Positions 26,384 to 37,923 of a stretch of 64,000 nucleotides of DNA are shown here, piece by piece. Every line of letters starts with the position of its first letter. Position 1 is the stretch's first letter. The notes beneath the pieces are model-generated. The model ran no database searches. It was not told the DNA's origin and saw only the letters and a program-made list of their open reading frames with translations. The stretch spans positions 18,991,701-19,055,700 of the forward strand of contig CM051028.1 of the NCBI GenBank assembly GCA_027627225.1, read 5' to 3'. Source of the DNA: Congeria kusceri (Eukaryota > Mollusca > Bivalvia > Myida > Dreissenidae). The position numbers and the translations under genes are program-made.

Positions 26384-27601
26384 AGACGTTTGCAACAAAA
26401 AGAAAATAATTGGGTTAATTTCTCCTTTTGCTTCATTTTTCTTTATTGTATATAGCCTACAATATACTAATTTCATCTCTAATATCCATTCAAAATAAAT
26501 AGTTTTAATAGTAAAAGTTAATAAAGCGTATATAATAATCAAAAACACACTTACGCAATGTATTTCCAAACAAATTAGTTCCGAAATGATCCTTTAAATA
26601 TATCAATTCTATTGATACTTTGTTTATGTATGTTAAAACGAAACAAGAAAAAAGGCTAAACAGGTACCCTATATGAAATCCAATATTTCCCAAACAAGTT
26701 CGGTGAGCCATTCATTTTATTAATGTTTTGGTGTTAGTATACATTGATGCATACAAGTATGTGCGAAATGTTAAGAAAATCTGTCGTTTGGAACAAAATA
26801 TGCATTTCCTAAAACTGAAGTTTCAGCAAGCATTATTAGTTCCCATTTGACACACTTAAATGTCCAGTCAAATTCATTATTTTAGCGGTAAATGTAGGTA
26901 AAGCGTTTTTATTATCAACAAACACTTGTATATTGCCAAACAAAGCATGCACAAACATATCAGTTGAAAGAACCATAACCGTGTTTGAAACAAAAACTAT
27001 CCTATATACTTAAAACATTGATAAAAATCCAAACTGAACAGGGGCTTCGACAGGTACCGTATTCAAAACCCAATATTTCCGGAACAAGGCCGGTGACCCC
27101 TATTTTTAAAGACTGATTTAGTTTCAGTTTACAATGACGCATATATGTGGGATCTTTTAACAAAATCTGTCATTTGGAACAAAAAATATTCGTATATTTG
27201 ATAAATTATTGGTGTTCTCACAGGCATATTTAATGCACAATTAACCTCGTTAAGTGTCCGTTACAAGTCATTTGTTAAATGATAACTGTAGATAAAGCGC
27301 GTTTTATCATTAAAGTGCACTTGTATATTGCCAAACGAAACATTAAAAAATAAGATGCATTTAAAAATCTCCATCTTTGTTTGAATATAAACGCTTTATA
27401 TTATTCAACATTCTACGTAACACAAAATGAAAAAAGACTTCGACAGGTACCGTGTTCAAAATGCAATATTTCAGGAAAAAGGCCGGTGACCCCTATTTTT
27501 TAAGACTGTTATAGTTTTAGGATACATTGATGCATGTTTGTGCCTATTTTTAAAAAAATCTGTCGTTGGAAAGAAATTGAAGGAAATTGTTGCGAACGTC
27601 T
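26384..27601. mobile_element. TTAA-flanked element carrying three 0.39-kb tandem units
   Basis: Inverted ends are agacgtttgcaac (26384-26396) and gttgcgaacgtct (27589-27601), each bordered by TTAA. Inside, three diverged monomers start near caggtacc at 26661, 27051 and 27444, giving a period of 390-393 bp. Each contains caatatttc, ggccggtgacccctat-like and aaaatctgtcg-ttgga phrases. No transposase. The related A2M segment at about 10040 lacks it, which gives a comparative empty site. Confidence 0.75.
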
Positions 27602-27750
27602 TTAAATGCATGATGCCGTGTGCTTCATAAATAACATTTGGCATTTAAGGTTACTGTTTTTAACGTTATCACTTGTTAGTTTATTACTGAATCTGATCAA
27701 AATTTCTCATTGTAATTGTATTATTTCAATCAAATCATGTTAATATGTTA

Positions 27751-28062
27751 GCCGGGCCCGGCCAGCTCAGTTGGTAGAGCGCTGGACTGTCAATCTGGGG
27801 ATCGTGAGTTAGAGCCGCTGCCCGGCCTTATTATTTGTGTGGGGATTGGTCATGAAATTATGTCTACGGTCATTCTCCCCTACATCTAATTCAAGTAGGA
27901 CAGTTGTCAGTTACTGGCATAGGTATGTGCACTTAGTACTGGTAAACAGCTTAGGTCGGCTAAGCTTGCCCAGGAAAATTGTGAGTAGGTTAACTGACCG
28001 CCGTGATATGACTGAAATACTGATAAAAACGGCGAAAATCCAAACAAACAAACAAACAAACA
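27751..28062 (+). mobile_element. tRNA-derived SINE with CAAA tail
   Basis: The head is tRNA-like with box A (agctcagttggtagagcgc) and a degenerate box B (tgagttagagccgc). Its anticodon-arm equivalent reads ctgtcaa, and its GCCGGGC/GCCCGGC ends can pair. The body ends in a segment (gccgtgatatgactgaaata) like the 3' domains of invertebrate SINEs, followed by (CAAA)n. The target duplication gttaatatgt flanks it at 27739 and 28063. It is absent from the paralogous site near 10200. Confidence 0.85.
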
Positions 28063-28539
28063 GTTAATATGTCAATAATAAGCATTTATCAACAACTGAA
28101 ACAAAATTTCACTGAACTTTATGAATTCAAAAACAAGAATAAAAGGCAACTGTTTATAACAACCCCGGCCATTTAACAACCAACATGTTTGTCAGCCTAA
28201 TGCATAATTTAGTAATGGCTGCATGCGTTCACAAAACGCAATGAATATAATTAGGTCGTGGCTGGATACACATTTAGTCAGGACCAGTATTCATACAATT
28301 CTCTTGATAAATCTGTACTTCAGCTGATCTTTAGCTGATCTTACAGGACCCTAGCTATCCATAGATTGTAAACTTGACAATTTTCAAAAACGAAATGTCA
28401 CAGATTCTAACAATAAAAGTACATTATACGTATATAGATAAATCATAAACACACTCCTGACTCAGAAGTATATTTCAAGTAAAATGTCGTTTATGGATAA
28501 ACATCTATTGAAATCGATAAAATTGTAAAGCGTTTCTAA

Positions 28540-28680
28540 CGCTTTTTGTCGATATTTGACGGGGTTCAATCAGTGCAAATAAATCCTCCGACTGACCTAT
28601 TGTGATTAGTGTGACAGACATTTCATCCCGAGATTGTAGGTTCGAGCCCCGGTGAAATATTGTTTTTATTTAAAGATATG
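28540..28680 (+). repeat. Possible tRNA-like repeat fragment
   Basis: It contains a box-B-like gtaggttcgagccccgg preceded by a weak A-box-like gtgattagtgtgacagac. No clear tail or target duplication was found. It could be a SINE remnant or the core of an element like that at 30751-31086. Confidence 0.35.
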
Positions 28681-28985
28681 TCAATCTGCAAATATTGGCT
28701 TTTCTCGATTTAATATTCGGTTTTCGATTGTCAAAATGATATAGATTTTTTTCAATTAAGATATTTTATTTTATTTTTCAAAAATTCGAACATGTATGAA
28801 TATTTCCTTTTAAGTAAATGTCAACTTTAATACACAAATTCAACAATCGATCTATGTTTACAAAAATGGTCAGTTAAAACAAGCAGCTGATTAATCATTG
28901 TTGAAAACGCCTTGCGATGTAAATAACACTGCCAATGATAGCTATAACACCCCGTTTGATATGGAATTCCGTTCATGTAAAAGTT

Positions 28986-29660
28986 TCAACTTTCTGAAGA
29001 AGTATCATGTGCACTCAAAAGAGCAGCTACAAATGAGTTCCATCCGTGGTTATCGGTCAACCAGGTTGACGGACCAGCTTCTCGCTGTACCCAAACTTTA
29101 CTTCCGTTCTTCAAAACAATCGGTATGGTGTCTGAACCACAGTAATGGTAATCTTTGTCACCAGCAATTAAATGCCCAATCACTGCTCCGTCTTGCATCA
29201 CATCCAGTTCCATCCACGCGTCAACACACGCTTGCACCTTTATCAAGTACAGTCCCGAAACCGGCGCAACAAACTCACTTGTAATGCTATCAAATCCACC
29301 ACCCAGATTTAAAACTTCCACATCGTACATGACGCGATTGTCGGTTTTTGTGAGGTCTTGGTTTCTCGCCAACCTCATCCTAACTGCCACTTCCGAAACT
29401 GTATTACTTATCTTTATACGATCCAAGCGTTCTTTAAGCTTCCGGTTTTCTTGTTCAAGAATTACCAGTTTTTCCACAATTTGATACTCACATGCGAATC
29501 TGCTACATTCACCGGCTATTGGTTCGATATATTTTCCACTCACTTTAACGGAATAAGTCAAGACTGACAGCACGACCGCTACAACCAGAGCATCCGTTAT
29601 AATTTTCTCAACCTGAACACGCCTGGCAGATAGAATTTGGAAAGTAAGTCTTGTAGTCGT
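28986..29660 (-). CDS. C1q-domain protein with membrane anchor and coiled coil
   Basis: Single-exon reverse frame ending TAA-side at 28986. An N-terminal hydrophobic stretch (TDALVVAVVLSVLTYS) suggests a type II membrane anchor. A short coiled coil follows (QIVEKLVILEQENRKLKERL), then a C1q globular domain of about 125 residues with LYLIKVQACVDAWMELDVM, QDGAVIGHL, and the C-terminal WLTDNHGWNSFVAALL. Secreted or membrane C1q proteins of bivalves bind microbial surfaces and sugars. The start is unresolved: the frame is open to about 29703 but has no ATG. An ACG at 29660 sits where a homologous start might be, and a short upstream exon joined near ctgccag|g is also possible. The gene could therefore be damaged at its 5' end. 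Confidence 0.8.
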   Translation of the reverse strand, partial: TTTRLTFQILSARRVQVEKIITDALVVAVVLSVLTYSVKVSGKYIEPIAGECSRFACEYQIVEKLVILEQENRKLKERLDRIKISNTVSEVAVRMRLARNQDLTKTDNRVMYDVEVLNLGGGFDSITSEFVAPVSGLYLIKVQACVDAWMELDVMQDGAVIGHLIAGDKDYHYCGSDTIPIVLKNGSKVWVQREAGPSTWLTDNHGWNSFVAALLSAHDTSSES

Positions 29661-29952
29661 GAGTTCTATTACGAAAAGGAATTTCGTATTCTTGAACGGT
29701 ATTCAAATTATACCTTAGGCTCAACGGAATAACTAGAGAGCATTCGGAGAGCGCAGATCTCCGCCGAGGCGGCTCATTCACCCCCATCTGTGGTGCAACT
29801 ATTTAGTTGTACAGCAAACGGTGGTTGTTAACCCTATCTAATAGTAATAAATAATCCTTTAAAAAGTTTCGGAAACCAGATACCGATCCTGCTCACCACC
29901 AAAAGCTAAACCATGTGTTTGTTGGCATTTCCGTCATTCGCAGAAAATGCAA

Positions 29953-30660
29953 TGCTAATCTGTTATGACTGTTTCCGTAAAGTTGTTAATCCGTTCATGA
30001 CTGTTTCCGTAAAGTTGCTAATCCGTTCATGGCTGTTTCTGTAAAGTTGCTAATCCGTTCATGACTGTTTCCGTAAAGTTGCTAATCCGTTCATGGCTGT
30101 TTCCGTAAAGTTGCTAATCCGTTCATGACTGTTTCTGTAAAGTTGCTAATCCATTCATGACTGTTTCCGTAAAGTTGCTAATGCGTTCATTACTGTTTCA
30201 GTAAAGTTGCTAATCCGTTCTTGATTGTTTCCGTAAAGTTTCTAATCCGTTCTTGGCTGTTTCCGTGAAGTTTCTAATCCGTTCATGACTGTTTCTGTAA
30301 AGCTGCTAATCCGTTCATGACTGTTTCTGTAAAGTTGCTAATCCGTTCTTGACTGTTTCCGTAAAGTTGCTAATCTGTTCATGACTGTTTTTGTAAAGTT
30401 GCTAATCCGCTCATGACTGTTTCCGTAAAGTTGCTAATCCGTTCGTGACTGTTTTTGTAAAGTTGCTAATCCGTTCATGACTGTTACTGTGAAGTTGCTA
30501 ATCCGTTATTGACTGTTTCGTAAAGTTTCTAATCCGAACATGACTGTTTCCGTAAAGTTGCTGATCCGTTCATGACTGTTTCAGTAAAGTTGCAGATCCG
30601 TTCTTGACTGTTTCAGTAAGATTGCTGATCCGTTCATGATTTTTTCCGTAAAAATGCTAA
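29953..30660. repeat. 32-bp minisatellite, about 21 copies
   Basis: Units follow gactgtttccgtaaagttgc plus taatccgttcat, with scattered substitutions and occasional single-base length changes. It starts about 290 bases upstream of the C1q reading frame. Confidence 0.95.
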
Positions 30661-30750
30661 CTAACAACCTGACAAACAATTACATCACACAGTTTCTCTG
30701 ATTAACAAAAGCTCCTTGACAGCGGTAACTAAAATGGAACACTTTATTAA

Positions 30751-31086
30751 AGGGACCTGTTCACAGATTGGCAAATTGACCATTTTTTTAATTTTTGTCA
30801 TAGATAACAAAAAGAAAAATACACTATATTTAAACAAGCAAAATAACACTTCTGACAAAGAAATATATAGAAAATATAGTGTCGTTTATAGTGTAAACAA
30901 GTGGTTAGAGCGTCCGATTTTTTATTCCGAAGATCGTACGTTCGAGGCCTAGCGATGGCAAATTGTATCATTAATTTTTGTCCTTATTTAATATGTGTCA
31001 TTTGTTAGTCCAGATGCTCGAGTTTTTGCAGTAAAGACATTTGATGGCATTTTTAAAAAATACGTAAATTCTGTGAACGCGTCCTT
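30751..31086. mobile_element. TTAA-flanked MITE with tRNA-like internal sequence
   Basis: Inverted ends agggacctgttcacaga (30751) and tctgtgaacgcgtcctt (31070-31086) are each flanked by TTAA (30747-30750, 31087-31090), as in piggyBac-type insertions. The interior at about 30897-30955 reads agtggttagagcgtccga and then gatcgtacgttcgaggc, resembling Pol III A and B boxes. No coding capacity. Confidence 0.75.
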
Positions 31087-31090
31087 TTAA

Positions 31091-34022
31091 AACAACGTGG
31101 ACTAACGCATTCTCTGGGCTGAATGCTTCATTTTCTTGTTCGTATAAATGTTCCAAATAATGAACGTCATGTAGCTAAATCTGTTGGGAATGCTACCGAA
31201 TAACAAACATTTAACAAATATACACAGTAAATTTGGACGATAAATAGTCGCCGCAACCTTTTTTTAATTTGGTGTCTCCACGTTTTACCAAAGTGTGAAA
31301 TATGCAGAAAATAAAAACTTAAATGTAAATATCTTTTTTCCATGTTAGTCTCAAGCAACGCATTGTAGTTTAAAATGCTACCAGCATTTTAATATTACTT
31401 TTATTATATCAATAGGGACATTGATTAAAACAATGGTTTGTTTATGATTTGTTGTTTTATATCAACAACTATTTTGGGGCGAATCGGTCAAGTCGATATT
31501 CATTAGAATAACAGTATGTCAAGTTTGAATTTCACAAATGGATCACGTGACATCTAACGGCTATAAGTGTTGAAAAGACATTTTAACCAGTAGAGCAAAG
31601 ATAATTAGGCATCAACGTAGGATTATTTACATAATCCTAAAAGTGGGCAACTGTTGTTTTTCCAAATACATTGTATGACAGGGGCGGTTCCAGGATTTCG
31701 GATTAGGGGTCGTAAACTTTTGATCGTGCAGTTTAAACCCCTTTATTTTGTATGTGCGTCTGCAGTTATCAGCTACAGATCCGTATCAAATATACCCGGT
31801 ATATACTAAACTACTGGATATCATCATCATCATCATCATCATCATCATCGTCACCATCGTCGTCGTCGTCATCATCATCATCATCATCATCAAATTATCT
31901 TTGTTTCACTTAATAAAGTTATACTTCACCGTATTATGTTCGAAAGTCATGTTGGTTCATCTGTATGTCATGAACCTGTTTTGACATAAAATTCCCCTCG
32001 TTTGATGTGCCTGTCCACTAAATTCGTATTTGACATTCAATGCTATATATTCCATGCCAAATTATTTGGTTTATTCATTTACCGTAGTATAATGGTCTCT
32101 TTTCGCAGTGAATGTCATTAAATAACTTTCACGGTCACGGTCATGCTCAACGAACAGACAGACGAACGCGGCTTTTACACGAAATATTGTGAAAGATGCT
32201 CGAATGATTGTGAACTAAAAGGGCAAGAGATGCCGCCTTTGTTTCAATTTCGCTGACATATGGCGCCGGAAAAAAATATGAAATCGCGAGGATTGGAGCC
32301 AACGTTGTGGACAACCCACTACTTCTTCGCGTTATATCTTTCTTATAAATCTATAAAACAATATTGAATTTGATGTGATTTGATGGAACATTGAACAACA
32401 AATATTGGTCGATTTAGATACAGTCGAAACCCTCTAAATCAAATCCTCTCTAAACCGGAATCTTCTCCAAACCGGACAAATGTTTCGGTCTCAATTTATT
32501 TCACTATATATTCATATGTCAAAAAAATCTCAATACCGGAATCCCCTGTAATTGGGAACAAAACTATTCATTGAGACAAAACTGATTAAACTCGAAAGTA
32601 GTAGACTTTAAATCATATTTATTCGAAAACTATAACTGGCTTTTGGGGGGTATCCTGTGCCAACGGTGTATTGCATCTGACATCTTTATATAATATATGA
32701 ATTTATAAATGAAAACAATATCATACACAAATAAATATTAAACTACCTATTGTCAATACATGTAGTTAAATATCGTTCTGCTGAACTTTTGCGCCGGTAC
32801 TACCCTAAATCGTAGAGGGGCGGGCTAGGTCGGGTATGTTGTAGTGAAGTTAATGTATCTTTATTTCAGCATATTAATCCGGTTTTTACAGTTTTATACA
32901 TGCACATATATGTATGGTACGGCAGTTTTAAGGGTTCAGGGGCGCGCGCCGGGTGTGCTAGTGTATGATTTCAACCAGAGCGTGTTCTGTGATCGGACAA
33001 TTGGCAAAGAACAAGTAGTTATTCATAAATTGTGCACGAGAATGCGAACATGCTTGATAACACGCAACGCAATGCACTTATCAGACTTACTGATATACAT
33101 ATCTACATGTCAAAGTTATATGCTGGCATTCTGGATTGTCGAATTAGAGAGGCGCAGTGCCATTACACTGTAATGCGGTGTTGTACTGTTATGAATGTTA
33201 GCGGGTGTAACCAGTAATTTTCAGGCAGTTACATTTTCGCGAAAAAAAAGTGTTAGTATAAATTATGACAATTTTCTGATCAGAAATTCATGCAAGTTCG
33301 CCATTTTGGTTTCTTAAGTACAATTGTTTACGATGTTTTAGAACGTCGACTGTACATGAATAAGATTTAAGATAACTAACTAACAAGTATGCCCTTGAAT
33401 AAAACGGATGTGAACGAAACTACACGTATACTACTTTTTTTTAAACTTCGGTATAGTCTGATGATCGATCGATATACACCTTCAGCCGACTTTCACATTT
33501 ACACCCCGATGGGTCATAAGTCTTCCGGTAACACTCGGCGCAGTAAGCAGCTACGGCAAATTGGCTTATTTCCCTCACAGGTGCCCATTTATACACCTGA
33601 GTGGGGAGGAGCAAGAGTGGGATAAATGTTTTCCTCAGAATTCGCGAATAAATCAAGAAGTGCATGATAGCGAAAATAAACGGCAATACGGTATCCATGG
33701 AGCTTCTACGTATAGCTCATTGCGTTAGAGGTACATTCGACTGCAGTCATTGGTAAAATGTTTGTCTGATAAATTGGTGTGTCTGCAACTGGTTAAACAA
33801 GTACAACACCGATGTTATTATAATTGACATAAAAAACGATACATGTTGTTCGTAAGCATTGCCAAGAAACAGGAATGTAGTAAACGAGTGTGGTGATTAT
33901 TCAGTTTGTGGCATTCAATTGCAAAAGTTACATAGGTACATAATTCAAGACAAGGAGAGTGAACACATAGGATGTAATTAGTTTCTATGTGGATGCTTTC
34001 AGTTTTGCAAATATCTATCAAA
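31091..34022. other. Gene-poor region with scattered repeats
   Basis: It holds a CAT/CGT microsatellite (31820-31892), an aggggcggttccaggattt motif at 31679 typical of interspersed repeats, and short direct repeats around 32430-32490 (ctctaaa-cgga-tc). A repeat-like block at 33460-33620 contains aggtgcccatttatacacc. A reverse frame across the last block (33441-33698) has a hydrophobic start but matches that repeat and is not called as a gene. No exon of a known family was found. Confidence 0.4.
31820..31892. repeat. CAT/CGT microsatellite
   Basis: (TCA)n runs interrupted by (CGT)n; the poly-isoleucine frame across it is an artefact. Confidence 0.9.
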
Positions 34023-36215
34023 ATGGCAACAGCCGACGATACTATAGATGTAGTAATTAGTTTTCGTTGCTCCATAGTATTTTTACTAGCGGTGTCAAAC
34101 ACCGCGGCACGGTCGCAAAATAACCATATGCTGCCGTCAGTGAGAACTCCGATTGGCAAATATATTGGCATTACCGAAACAATAGCTTTCAATTGATCGG
34201 TTAAATATTACACTGCGTTCAAAGGCGTAGCATATGCTAAACCACCAGTCGGTAAACTGAGGTTCCGTCGACCGGAACCTGTCGAATAAAAGAAGAATTT
34301 TGTTTACAACTCGACATATCATCGTTCGCATTGCACACAGCCGCTGTACACTTTTCGGTACATGGCAGAATTCAAACAAAGCGAAGACTGTCTGTATTTA
34401 AACATTTATTTACCTGGCAGAGGGGTAAATGCTAGCGATCAGTACCCTGTCATGATCTACATTCACGGCAGAAGTTTCCGTGTAGGAGGAGCCGATGTCT
34501 ACTCCGGATATGTCCTCAGTGCATTCAATGACGTCATCGTGGACACCTTAAAGTATCGCCTAGACGTGCTTGGATTTTTATCGTCAGGTCGGACACATGA
34601 CGGCAACTATGGTTTATGGGACATGCACTTTGCTATAAAATGAGTTAATAAATATATTGATTTCTTTGGTGGAGATAACACAAGGGTTACGTTGTTTGGC
34701 AACTCAGATGGTGGTGCAGCTGTGACCTACCATGCAATGTTTCCTGGAAACAGAGGACTTATTCACCGAGTAATCGCACAAAGCGGCACGTGCTTTGCGC
34801 CCTGTGCTATGGAAAGGAACCCTGTCCGGCATTTTGAAGTGTTGGCAATACATACTGCTTGCAATGACGGATGTTATAATGATGTCATGGATTGCCTGCG
34901 TCGATTAAGTATTCATGCACTGCAGGAGGCGATAGAGTTCAGTGCAATAAAATCTGATGCATATTTTCCATCAATTGACGGTGACTTTATAGACGACTAC
35001 CCGATATTAATGGCCTATGAATCGAACCACCACTCAAATGAAGCGCTCTCATTATTTTCAGAACTAAATTTTATGAACGGAACAAACAAACAAGGATGGT
35101 GCTTATGATTTAATTCGTACCAATAACAAGACTGCATGGACACTGGCGGAATTTAAAAAATATGTATGGAAATCTATGGAATGGCTCTATCAACGAACAG
35201 TTTCAGAGCACGATATTAATGCAGTAGTACGGTATTATTCGAATGATAGTTCTACGGATAATATCCCAATTGCTTGTGTTACAGCATTTCGTACGGATAC
35301 AACATTTGCAGCTCCTGCTGTAATTACATCTGCCACTCATAGATCTAATCCAACAAAGATTAAATCTGGTAATAGTTATTTTTATGTATTTAACCAAGAG
35401 CCTACATTTACGAGTAAACTTGGCTGGTTGCGAGGGGTTTCACATGCGTACGAACTGCCGTTCTTATTTGGCTTCACGGAACACATAAATACAAAATATA
35501 CGAGTGACTATATGGCAGACATTCCTCTCGTACCGTCACAGGAGGATATTAAAATGTCGAAAATAATTATGAAACTTTGGACCAACTTTGCCAAATATGG
35601 GTTTGTATTTTTTCGTTTCAACAATATGCGTAAATTGATAACCATATACCGTTTGTGTTCTTGTAAATAATGATGATGTGTGCAAATGAGTAACAGCACT
35701 CATATACATGTATTTACTATGAGCGTTATAAGCAAACATTAAGTCAACAAGGCTTCCGAAATTGATTATGAACATATGCTATTGTTGTTGCTTTTTTTGT
35801 GATGCAGCATTTGTAAAACACCAATTGGTTATCTTAACCCAAAGCACAGAGCGTTACTGTCCAATACAAGTGTTGCTGTTGAAACATGCTTATATGTCCG
35901 TATAGAGTAAATTTTCAAATTACACAATCCTTATTACAAAACGTGTTTGCAAATATTTTATATGCTTGAAGGAATCCCAACAACATTTCAAACGAGTACT
36001 CATTGCCGACGTGGCCACAATATGAAACACATTCGGGATCTTACTTGGATCTTAAATTACCTTTCACGGAAAATTCCATCAAACAAAACTACGAAGCGCA
36101 GAGGATGGCGTTTGCAAAAGGACTTCAATATGACTTTATTCATAACGGATTGTGTGCAAGGACGCCGTTTTGGGGTTATATAGTACTGATGCTAACGATG
36201 CCGTTCATGTGCTAA
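34023..36215 (+). pseudogene. Type B carboxylesterase (cholinesterase-like) pseudogene
   Basis: From ATG 34023 the frame reads a signal-peptide-like segment (SIVFLLAVSNTAA) and then esterase motifs in order: AFKGVAYAKPPVGKLRF, SEDCLYLNIYLP, YGLWDMHFAI, LFGNSDGG, GVSHAYELPFLFG and LWTNFAKYG. A final exon (35972-36215) is joined across an intron with donor after 35600. Lesions: in-frame stops at 34194 (TGA), 34287 (TAA) and 34641 (TGA, where the family has Trp), and a one-base frameshift near 35095. The nucleophile elbow reads G-N-S-D-G-G where active enzymes have G-E-S-A-G. The serine and the later histidine (SHAYELP) remain. Intron retention argues for a duplicated gene rather than a retrocopy. 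The order and spacing of motifs make the family call firm. Confidence 0.88.
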
Positions 36216-37774
36216 AATAAAATAAGTAGCAATTATCCGGATAATTTGCAGCAGTTTGTAAATAGACAACCGGTTTACCGTAATTGTTTTTTAAACACAG
36301 TGCAAAAGAATTGTGTTGGAACGATAAGGTGGATTTGGCCTTGTTGTTACAGTTAATGTCAAATGAAAATATGTAGAGCTCCATTTTTGCCTATAAGACT
36401 ACGTCCAACTTTTATTTGTAATTTGATCGTTTTAGTTTACGATATAGAATCGTATCCAAACTGGATCCACAGATATATTAGTTTACAATTTTAACAATTC
36501 AATGAATGATTCGAATGTATTGGTGAGCAGTATGCTTCTAACAAACGTGAGCCAGTCTTTCCATATCCAGAACATTGATATCAATTGATATATAGACGGC
36601 GTTAATTTAATTCTTTGTTCAAAATATGCTCAATGCAGCTTATATTATTTAAAAAGTAAAGCATGAATTCACAAGCGTATATCAAACTAGCACGAATATG
36701 CAATAGGTGTCATATACATTTTTTGAGACCCACACATTTTGAAATAAAATTACATGTATGTTAAACGTATTACGAGGTTCCACATAATTCGTTGGAATTT
36801 CCACATTTATATATAGTACATGCGTGTTGTTAGTCATTGATATATTGTGTTTATATGTATTGTTTTCGGTAGGCTGTCTATGTATGAGTTTAATATTTGC
36901 TTTTTTTGCTTTATTGATCAGGGTTTTAAAACAAGTTTAATACTAGCCGGCATTTTGGAGATTCCTGTCTTATATTGTGGTTTTTACTTTATTTGAATAA
37001 CAACATACCAGTTATGTAACGTCTTTATAATGTTAAATGTATGTAATGGACAAATGTTATTTGCAATATTTTAACAGTTAAGTATTATATTATAGTATCT
37101 TTCAGAGAACCTTTTAAAGTTATCGATTAGTCAATTTGCAGGTATACTTGAATATTACATAAAATGGAAACGTTGGTATATATAATATAAAAATCATGTC
37201 TAATATTCATAATTTTGCTTTCAGTTTTCCTGGTACCTTAAACTTTTACCGAATCAATTTGCATATGACATATCAGAGTCATTAAAACAGTAGAACGTCA
37301 CGCTACGAAATAGCTATTTTCCTATTTCAAATACTATATACAAAATATATGTATAATTATGTAATAATATGTGTCGCGATAACACAAATAAGAATTGTCT
37401 AATATTACGACGGTATAATATCGCATATTAAATCGTCTTGTGTAATTTTCCATAAACTTAACTCATTTATAATGTATGAAAAGAAAATATTTCAAATTTA
37501 GTAAATGTTTAACACATTTTACAATAGGCCATTGAACCGGCGTGTGTTTTATGTGTAAATATGATATAGATAAACGAACGTATGTAAAAAGCAATTAAAA
37601 ACTTGGTTTATTCCATAAGATTATTTTTACATTCATACATATGTTTACCTTTATTGGCCGAAATGCACTTGAAATTCGTATTTTATATGAGCAAAATATT
37701 TTAAAATCTAGTTGAAGTAAAACAAACTAACCCCTAATTATATTGAGACAAACAAATCTGCAAGATAGAGGATA
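36216..37774. other. AT-rich region, nothing recognised
   Basis: Strongly AT-rich sequence downstream of the esterase pseudogene. No repeat structure or exon could be supported. Confidence 0.4.
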
Positions 37775-37923
37775 TTTGTTTAATGCAGTGTAAGATCGTA
37801 TTTTATTTCATGAGTGGTCATAAAAACTAGATATTTTCACGAGTGGCGCAGCCACGAGTGAAAATATCTAGTTTTTATGACCACGAGTGAAATATAATAC
37901 GATCTTACACTGTATTAAACAAA
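37775..37923. repeat. Long near-perfect palindrome (about 74-bp arms)
   Basis: The left arm tttgtttaatgcagtgtaag... pairs with the right arm ...cttacactgtattaaacaaa. The centre is cgagtggcgcagccacgag. A related segment (atcgtattttatttcac) recurs at 38693. Shorter palindromes of gtgaaaatata type lie at 38190-38350, so the whole 37.78-38.72 kb block may be one decayed fold-back or MITE-like element. Confidence 0.85.

Noticed and set aside
27751..27830. A functional tRNA gene
   Set aside because: The cloverleaf is imperfect, box B is degenerate, and the sequence continues into a SINE body with tail and target duplication.
29953..30660. A CRISPR array
   Set aside because: The 32-bp units are contiguous with no unique spacers, and the locus is eukaryotic; it is a minisatellite.
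33441..33698. Reverse frame with hydrophobic N-terminus and Cys-rich tail
   Set aside because: It coincides with a repeat-like block (aggtgcccatttatacacc) and no family match is evident; the signal-peptide appearance is probably chance.
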